In this document: piece after piece, positions 1-3,297 of the stretch | How positions within the stretch are numbered: the first letter of the stretch is position 1 | Layout: every line of letters begins with the position of its first letter | Source: a bacterium | Lineage (GTDB): Bacteria; Patescibacteria; ABY1; BM507; VMTK01 | Direction of reading: 5' to 3' | Assembly (NCBI GenBank): GCA_030641105.1 | Contig: DAOWHZ010000080.1 | Coordinates: 1-5,153, forward strand | Length of the DNA stretch: 5,153 nucleotides | The notes under the pieces: model-generated | The model's database searches: none | What the model saw: the letters and a program-made list of their open reading frames with translations, nothing else | Told to the model about the DNA's origin: nothing | Position numbers and translations under genes: made by a program

Positions 1-30
1 TAAAAATAAAATATAAAAATAAAAAATGTG

Positions 31-36
31 TATAAT
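31..36 (+). promoter_or_regulatory. possible -10 box (TATAAT) for the small NrdD-tail gene
   Basis: A perfect TATAAT lies 33 bases before the ATG at 70, downstream of an A-rich tract (1-26) that could act as an UP-like element. No convincing -35 box is seen. Transcription would start near 43 and leave a leader of about 27 bases with no Shine-Dalgarno. In AT-rich DNA such hexamers arise by chance, so this is tentative. Confidence 0.35.
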
Positions 37-47
37 TTTAATTATTA

Positions 48-61
48 TTTTGCATTTTGCA
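48..61. repeat. direct duplication of TTTTGCA
   Basis: Two exact adjacent copies of TTTTGCA lie just before the small NrdD-tail gene. The same kind of word (TTTGCA, TTCGCA) makes up the arms of the hairpin at 206-305. This short stretch may be a remnant of the same intergenic repeat family. It is too short to be sure. Confidence 0.45.
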
Positions 62-69
62 TTAAATAT

Positions 70-204
70 ATGAGTCCAATTGAAACAAAAAGACAACCTT
101 GTGAAGTTTATAGCAGAGTAGTTGGTTATTTGCGGCCGGTAAATCAATGGAACGACGGCAAGCAGGCAGAATATTTTGATCGTAAGACATTTAAGGTTAA
201 ATAA
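70..204 (+). CDS. stand-alone glycyl-radical tail of anaerobic ribonucleoside-triphosphate reductase (NrdD C-terminal domain, 44 aa)
   Basis: The 44-residue product matches only the extreme C-terminus of class III (anaerobic) ribonucleotide reductase NrdD. It contains RVVGYLRPV followed by WNDGK, a pattern surrounding the glycine that becomes the radical; the candidate radical site is Gly19. Full NrdD proteins are roughly 600-700 residues. They carry a four-cysteine zinc site just before this segment; here only one cysteine (Cys11) is present and no catalytic barrel. The frame has a stop at 7-9 and the 69 bases before the ATG look intergenic, so this appears to be a separate gene rather than the visible end of a longer one. 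The NrdG-type activase follows after 102 bases. It could be a split-off tail of an NrdD encoded upstream, a spare radical domain comparable to GrcA/YfiD for pyruvate formate-lyase, or a decayed remnant. Family assignment is solid; function is inferred. Confidence 0.8.
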   Translation: MSPIETKRQPCEVYSRVVGYLRPVNQWNDGKQAEYFDRKTFKVK

Positions 205-205
205 C

Positions 206-305
206 TATGCTAATCTGCAAATAAATGCAAATCTGCGAATTGCGAATAATATAAATTCGCATATTCGCAATTCGCAGATTTGCATTTATTCGCATTATTA
301 GCATA
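206..305. repeat. giant inverted repeat filling the nrdD-tail/nrdG gap (about 41 bp stem, 13-base loop)
   Basis: Bases 220-248 pair perfectly with 262-290 (29 bp). After an A-C mismatch (219/291), 216-218 pair with 292-294. After a one-by-two bulge, 206-214 pair with 297-305. The loop is 249-261. The arms are made of TGCAAA/TGCGAA words on the left and TTCGCA/TTTGCA/TTAGCA on the right, spaced 7-10 bases apart. The structure occupies the intergenic space apart from one base at each end. There is no downstream T-run, so it is not a standard terminator. As RNA it would be a strong RNase III-type substrate ending one base before the nrdG start codon. It may be a mobile palindromic intergenic repeat, a processing site, or both. 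Confidence 0.85.
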
Positions 306-306
306 T

Positions 307-1005
307 ATGGTAATAGGTGGTTTACAAAAATTTAGCTTGCTTGATTACCCTGATCATTTATCCGCTATAATTTTTACACAAGGTTGTAATTTTAAATGCC
401 AGTTTTGCTATAACCCCATGCTTGTTGTCGTGCCGCAGAAAGATCATCATCCTAAAATTAAGGAAGATGATCTTTTTGCATTTCTTAAAAAAAGGGCGGG
501 TAAATTAGATGCTATAGTTATTACTGGCGGCGAGCCTACTATTCATGCTGATTTGCCGGATTTTATTGATAAAATTAAAAAATTAGGTTATTTGGTTAAG
601 CTGGATACCAATGGCGCTAATCCGGAAATGATTAAAAAACTAATTGATAAAAAATTAATTAATTACATTGCTATGGACATAAAAGCGCCCTGTGATAAAT
701 ACAGTAAAGTGGCTGGTAAGCCGGTGAACTTTAATAAAATTAAAAAGAGTGTTAAAATAATAATGCAGGATTGTCTGCCATACGAATTTCGCACCACAAT
801 TGCGCCGGGACTGTTGGATAAAGATGATATTATTAAAATCGCTAAAATAATTAAAGGAGCTGATAAATGGTATTTGCAGCAATTTAAAAGTGATATTGAA
901 TTAGTTAATAAAAAGTTAGAAAAAGTAAAGCCGTATAGTGCAGGAGAATTGGAAGAGATGAGTAAAGTGGGGAGGAAATACGTGAAGAGGTGCGAAGTGC
1001 GATGA
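307..1005 (+). CDS. nrdG: anaerobic ribonucleoside-triphosphate reductase activating protein (radical SAM, NrdG2 type)
   Basis: This 232-residue protein is a radical S-adenosylmethionine enzyme of the class III RNR-activase group. It would use a [4Fe-4S] cluster and SAM to abstract a hydrogen from the C-terminal glycine of NrdD in the cytoplasm. The opening GGLQKFSLLDYPDHLSA is typical of the family. The cluster motif CNFKCQFC gives Cys27, Cys31 and Cys34, and the SAM-binding TGGEP is at 73-77. The length fits the family (about 230 residues). I start it at the ATG at 307: an in-frame TTG at 280 adds nine residues unlike the family and lies inside the hairpin. No Shine-Dalgarno is present; the hairpin ends one base before the ATG. 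The neighbouring small glycyl-radical protein supports the substrate assignment. Related activases act on other glycyl-radical enzymes, so the exact partner is inferred. Confidence 0.9.
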   Translation: MVIGGLQKFSLLDYPDHLSAIIFTQGCNFKCQFCYNPMLVVVPQKDHHPKIKEDDLFAFLKKRAGKLDAIVITGGEPTIHADLPDFIDKIKKLGYLVKLDTNGANPEMIKKLIDKKLINYIAMDIKAPCDKYSKVAGKPVNFNKIKKSVKIIMQDCLPYEFRTTIAPGLLDKDDIIKIAKIIKGADKWYLQQFKSDIELVNKKLEKVKPYSAGELEEMSKVGRKYVKRCEVR

Positions 1006-1014
1006 ATATAATTT

Positions 1015-1098
1015 GGAGAGTTCGCCTAGTGGCCTATGGCACTTGCTTGGAAAGCAAGCGGGTTAACGCCCACGGGAGTTCGAATCTCCCACTCTCCG
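1015..1098 (+). tRNA. tRNA-Ser(GGA)
   Basis: A complete class II tRNA. The 7-bp acceptor stem (1015-1021 with 1091-1097) is perfect. The D arm starts at 1024 (GCC pairing with GGC). The anticodon stem 1042-1046/1054-1058 is perfect, with anticodon GGA at 1049-1051, reading UCC and UCU. A long variable arm follows, then the T arm GGGAG/CTCCC with loop TTCGAAT. The long variable arm and discriminator G (1098) agree with serine identity. The 3' CCA is not encoded (CAG follows), so a CCA-adding enzyme is needed. It begins 9 bases after the nrdG stop with no room for its own promoter, so it is probably processed from the nrdG transcript. Confidence 0.97.
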
Positions 1099-1104
1099 CA
1101 GGTA

Positions 1105-1133
1105 AAAAATAACAGCGAAAACTGTTATTTTTA
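1105..1133 (+). terminator. intrinsic terminator after tRNA-Ser
   Basis: AAAAATAACAG (1105-1115) pairs perfectly with CTGTTATTTTT (1122-1132) around the six-base loop CGAAAA. The right arm supplies the T-run. It lies six bases after the tRNA and probably ends the nrdG-tRNA transcript. The A-tract on the left could let it work in the other direction too. Confidence 0.85.
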
Positions 1134-1155
1134 TATATCTTTTATATCTGTTTTG

Positions 1156-1164
1156 TGGTATACT
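1156..1164 (+). promoter_or_regulatory. extended -10 promoter for the GIN-domain membrane protein gene
   Basis: TGGTATACT is a close match to the extended -10 form TGnTATAAT and sits 26 bases before the ATG at 1191, directly after a terminator. No good -35 box is seen, as is usual for extended -10 promoters. Transcription would start near 1171, leaving a leader of about 20 bases without a Shine-Dalgarno. Confidence 0.6.
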
Positions 1165-1190
1165 AAAGTTAAATTAATAGTTATTAGTAT

Positions 1191-2285
1191 ATGAAAAAAA
1201 TAATATTAAAATTGATATTGAAGTTAAAAAGGGAATTAAGTTCAAAAACTGAATCGAAATTAATTTTTATTCTCAGAAAATCATTTGGAGGAACATTTTT
1301 AATTCTGGGTGTAATTGGCACTTTAATCTTTAGTGTTATTTTTTTAATTTTATTTTTCTATCCCTTGAGCTCTTTACTAAATTGGGTAATGGTGGATTTT
1401 AAATTGATTGAAGTTATTGGAGTGATCGGGTATTATTTACTGCTTTTGTCATCCTTGTTTATTTTGTTAATACCAACAATCTTTATCGCGGTATTGGGTT
1501 TGACACTGTTTAAAAGAAAAATATTTTTTAAATTTAAATTATTCTTGAGGTTACTCTTGATACTTCTTTTATGGCTTGCAATATTTACGTTACTATCCTA
1601 CCATGTAGAATTAAAATTTAAAGAAAAAAAGGCGGAAATGAAAGCGAACCGATCCACAAAACATTTTTATATTAAAGATTTTGATAATATTTATGTTTCA
1701 AAGTTTGTTGAATTTGATGAAATAACAATTAAGCAAGGCGAGCAGTTTAGTATTGTTGCCAAAGGAAGCCAGTATGATCAAATCGGTCTGGATTTTGAAA
1801 AAATAAATAACGACACTTTATTTATCAAAAGATCAGAACTTGAAACATATTATAATACTGATATCTGGGTAGTGGAAAATAGAGATAACATATTATTTCA
1901 CGCAGGCGCTAAACATCTGGCAATCGAAATAACCATGCCGGATATTGAAAAAATTGAGATAGAAGGCGGACACATTGAGCTTGTTGATTTTAACGTTGAT
2001 GATATTGAAATTCAACTTAATAAACGTTTTAATAACGTAAAAGGTAATATTACCGTAGAAGACACTTTAAAACTTAATGCTAGCGGCGGTATAATCAACC
2101 TGGATGGCTCCGCTAAAAATTTAATAATAAATTCAGGCGATTGTTGGATAGAAATGGATGAGTTTATTGCAGAAAATGCAACTATCAACGCAGAAAATAC
2201 AAGTAGATTAAATGTGAATGTGAGCAATGATATAAATATACAGTCCAGCAAAAATTCTGGCATTACAAATTATTACAGCAAATAA
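1191..2285 (+). CDS. membrane protein with three N-terminal helices and a C-terminal GIN/DUF2807 beta-helix domain
   Basis: A 364-residue protein. A Lys-rich cytoplasmic-looking N-terminus (1-30) is followed by hydrophobic segments at about 34-58, 74-106 (long, perhaps a re-entrant helix) and 117-137, then a charged stalk (138-160). Residues 163-355 are rich in alternating beta strands with recurrent Asn, Gly, Asp and Ile. They open with FDNIYV and include ITMPDIEKIEIEGG at 247-260. This agrees with the GIN (DUF2807) domain, a right-handed beta-helix of unknown function, here probably outside the membrane. The helix region resembles the central part of PspC-plus-DUF2807 proteins known from Bacteroidetes, but I see no PspC motif at the N-terminus. 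No enzymatic residues are apparent. It sits alone between a terminator and a gene remnant, with its own likely promoter. A role in envelope stress or adhesion is a guess from the family; the domain call is fairly firm. Confidence 0.72.
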   Translation: MKKIILKLILKLKRELSSKTESKLIFILRKSFGGTFLILGVIGTLIFSVIFLILFFYPLSSLLNWVMVDFKLIEVIGVIGYYLLLLSSLFILLIPTIFIAVLGLTLFKRKIFFKFKLFLRLLLILLLWLAIFTLLSYHVELKFKEKKAEMKANRSTKHFYIKDFDNIYVSKFVEFDEITIKQGEQFSIVAKGSQYDQIGLDFEKINNDTLFIKRSELETYYNTDIWVVENRDNILFHAGAKHLAIEITMPDIEKIEIEGGHIELVDFNVDDIEIQLNKRFNNVKGNITVEDTLKLNASGGIINLDGSAKNLIINSGDCWIEMDEFIAENATINAENTSRLNVNVSNDINIQSSKNSGITNYYSK

Positions 2286-2321
2286 GATTTTTTATTAAAT
2301 TATTATCAATCAATCTTAGTT

Positions 2322-2387
2322 CGGATAAGGCGTATTACATACACCCCGCCTTCGTCCGCCATAGCGGATTTCGTCTCTTCGCTGAAG
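2322..2387. repeat. GC-rich patch of nested small palindromes (REP-like element)
   Basis: This stretch is clearly richer in G and C than its surroundings. CGGA-T-AAGGCG (2322-2332) pairs with CGCCTT-CG-TCCG (2347-2358) around a 14-base loop. TCCGC (2355-2359) pairs with GCGGA (2364-2368) around CATA. CTTC (2377-2380) pairs with GAAG (2384-2387). The first two hairpins share 2355-2358 and exclude each other. The patch abuts the broken GIY-YIG reading frame exactly where its catalytic N-terminus should be. It is probably a palindromic extragenic repeat that inserted there or recombined in. Confidence 0.55.
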
Positions 2388-2578
2388 TTAAATGTACAGA
2401 CGATTTAAGAGACAAATTAGAAAGACATAAAAAGGGTTATGCCCCCAGCACAAGGTATAGAAGACCAATAAAATTATATTGCTATTTTACATTTAAAGAT
2501 AAATACAAAGCATATAATTTTGAAAAATATTTAAAGTCCGGTTCAGGAAGGGCTTTTATAAAAAGACATTTTATATAA
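2384..2578 (+). pseudogene. GIY-YIG nuclease remnant, C-terminal two-thirds only
   Basis: The frame ending at TAA 2576-2578 encodes 64 residues typical of the C-terminal part of small GIY-YIG nucleases (UvrC/SLX1-like fold, usually 80-100 residues). CTDDLRDKLERHKKG corresponds to the segment after the YVG motif and carries the arginine of the R-x3-[HE] region. STRYRRP and the C-terminal FEKYLKSGSGRAFIKRHF also match, including the conserved glutamate in FEKYLKSG. The N-terminal strands with the two tyrosines of GIY and YIG are missing. The frame stays open upstream through the GC-rich palindromes into the previous gene, but no ATG, GTG or TTG lies in it after the GIN gene. The triplet at 2330 (GCG) precedes TAT TAC ATA, which could be the relic of an original MYYI start. 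I read it as inactive. Confidence 0.75.
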
Positions 2579-2612
2579 GTTAGTTTTGGTGTTTGAGCTT
2601 ATCGGCGTATGT

Positions 2613-2660
2613 ATAAAAAAATCTATATTTAAGCACAGACTGAAATATAGATTTTTTTAT
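2613..2660. terminator. perfect 18-bp hairpin terminator, probably bidirectional
   Basis: Bases 2613-2630 pair without mismatch with 2643-2660 around a 12-base loop (2631-2642). The left arm has seven As and the right arm seven Ts, so it can terminate transcripts from either side. It closes the GIY-YIG remnant region 34 bases after its stop and isolates the next transcription unit. Confidence 0.8.
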
Positions 2661-2688
2661 TGCGGAGGTTTTTTGTTTTATTTTCCCT

Positions 2689-2717
2689 TTGACCTAATTT
2701 GAATTTTGGATTATAGT
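2689..2717 (+). promoter_or_regulatory. sigma70-like promoter upstream of the 101-aa gene
   Basis: TTGACC (2689-2694) and TATAGT (2712-2717) are separated by 17 bases, the optimal spacing for a housekeeping promoter, just after the terminator. Transcription would start near 2724, at the first base of the heptamer repeat, giving a leader of about 125 bases before the ATG at 2850. A competing TATAAT at 2818-2823, without a good -35 box, would give a leader of about 20 bases. Which one is used cannot be told from the sequence. Confidence 0.5.
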
Positions 2718-2723
2718 GATAAT

Positions 2724-2765
2724 AGATTTAAGATTGAAGATTTAAGATTGAAGATTGAAGATTGA
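2724..2765. repeat. six-copy heptamer tandem repeat AGATT(T/G)A
   Basis: Six contiguous 7-base units run in the order AGATTTA, AGATTGA, AGATTTA, then AGATTGA three times. The array is non-coding and lies between a likely promoter and the 101-residue protein gene. Such an array can change copy number by slippage and would alter the leader length if the upstream promoter is used. Confidence 0.9.
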
Positions 2766-2817
2766 TTTTATGCTAACGTGTTAAATAATTGAGATAATAA
2801 GTTTTAAATCCGTAATT

Positions 2818-2823
2818 TATAAT
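2818..2823 (+). promoter_or_regulatory. alternative -10 box (TATAAT) near the 101-aa gene
   Basis: A perfect TATAAT lies 26 bases before the ATG at 2850, the same distance as the extended -10 box of the gene at 1191. There is no convincing -35 box: the nearest TTGAGA (2789-2794) is 23 bases away, too far. Confidence 0.35.
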
Positions 2824-2849
2824 CTGAAATTTTATAGTTGTCTGGATAT

Positions 2850-3155
2850 ATGAAATTAATTGTAAATAAAAATCAACTTAATGTTGCGCCAGAGCAGTTT
2901 TTGCGAAAAGCCGGCTATGGTTATATTAGAGATCGCCATAGTGGGCAGGATAGTTTTGTGCGCCGGCTTAGTAGCGGTCATTATCCGCGATTGCATATGT
3001 ATATTAAAGAATCTGATAACGCAATAATTTTTAATCTGCATTTGGACCAAAAGCAGGCCAGCTATGCCGGAGCGCATGCGCATAGCGCTGAATATGAGGG
3101 AGAAGTGGTTGAGGGGGAGATTAGGAGATTGAGAGAATTAATTGGAACATTATAA
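2850..3155 (+). CDS. conserved hypothetical protein, 101 aa, His-rich, of CPR type
   Basis: I start the protein at the ATG at 2850; a TTG at 2838 adds four residues without support. The product is soluble, with no signal peptide or membrane segment. Visible blocks are AGYGYIRDRHSGQDSFVRRL (21-40), YPRLHMYIK (45-53), FNLHLDQKQASY (61-72), HAHSAEYEGEVVE (76-88) and a C-terminal charged helix. Histidines 44, 49, 64, 76 and 78 together with Asp66 and Glu81 could form a metal site; this is speculative. I recall similar short hypothetical proteins from Patescibacteria with the FVRRL, YPRLH and HLDQK blocks, but know no function and cannot check. The pattern of short beta strands plus a terminal helix suggests a small alpha/beta fold. 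It stands alone, 142 bases before dnaG, and lacks a Shine-Dalgarno. The block structure and codon use make it a real gene. Confidence 0.8.
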   Translation: MKLIVNKNQLNVAPEQFLRKAGYGYIRDRHSGQDSFVRRLSSGHYPRLHMYIKESDNAIIFNLHLDQKQASYAGAHAHSAEYEGEVVEGEIRRLRELIGTL

Positions 3156-3171
3156 CTAATGATAGAATTTT

Positions 3172-3267
3172 AAACAAATTCTAAATTTCAAATTCCAAAA
3201 TTTGAGATTTGAAATTTTGGTTATTGAAATTTGTTTGGGATTTGTAATTTGATATTTGTGATTTGTT
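3172..3267. repeat. AT-rich palindromic spacer with 7-base periodicity
   Basis: AAACAAATT (3172-3180) pairs with AATTTGTTT (3228-3236), and CCAAAATTT (3195-3203) pairs with AAATTTTGG (3212-3220), forming an interrupted hairpin. The left arm repeats AAATTCT, AAATTTC, AAATTCC and AAAATTT at exact 7-base steps (3176, 3183, 3190, 3197). To the right, ATTTG recurs at 3240, 3247, 3254 and 3261, again every 7 bases. No T-run follows the stem, so a terminator role for the upstream gene is only possible. The design resembles a decayed intergenic tandem repeat folded back on itself. Confidence 0.7.
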
Positions 3268-3297
3268 TAGTATGCAGAGTTTAGAATTTTAAAATAT

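Noticed and set aside
206..305. CRISPR-like array
   Set aside because: The TTCGCA-type words are short, degenerate and without spacers; the region is one inverted repeat.
280..306. TTG start at 280 for the nrdG frame
   Set aside because: The nine added residues do not match the family, and the codon lies inside the hairpin stem; the ATG at 307 gives the usual GGLQKFSLLDYP opening.
655..882. Minus-strand reading frame of 75 codons
   Set aside because: It lies wholly inside nrdG on the opposite strand and has no recognisable domain.
1007..1012. TATAAT as a promoter for tRNA-Ser
   Set aside because: It ends two bases before the tRNA; transcription would begin inside the mature tRNA.
2012..2263. 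Minus-strand reading frame of 83 codons
   Set aside because: Antisense shadow of the GIN-domain region; its hydrophobicity mirrors the Asn/Ile-rich sense codons.
2856..3083. Minus-strand reading frame of 75 codons
   Set aside because: Shadow of the 101-residue protein, whose conserved-looking blocks support the plus strand.
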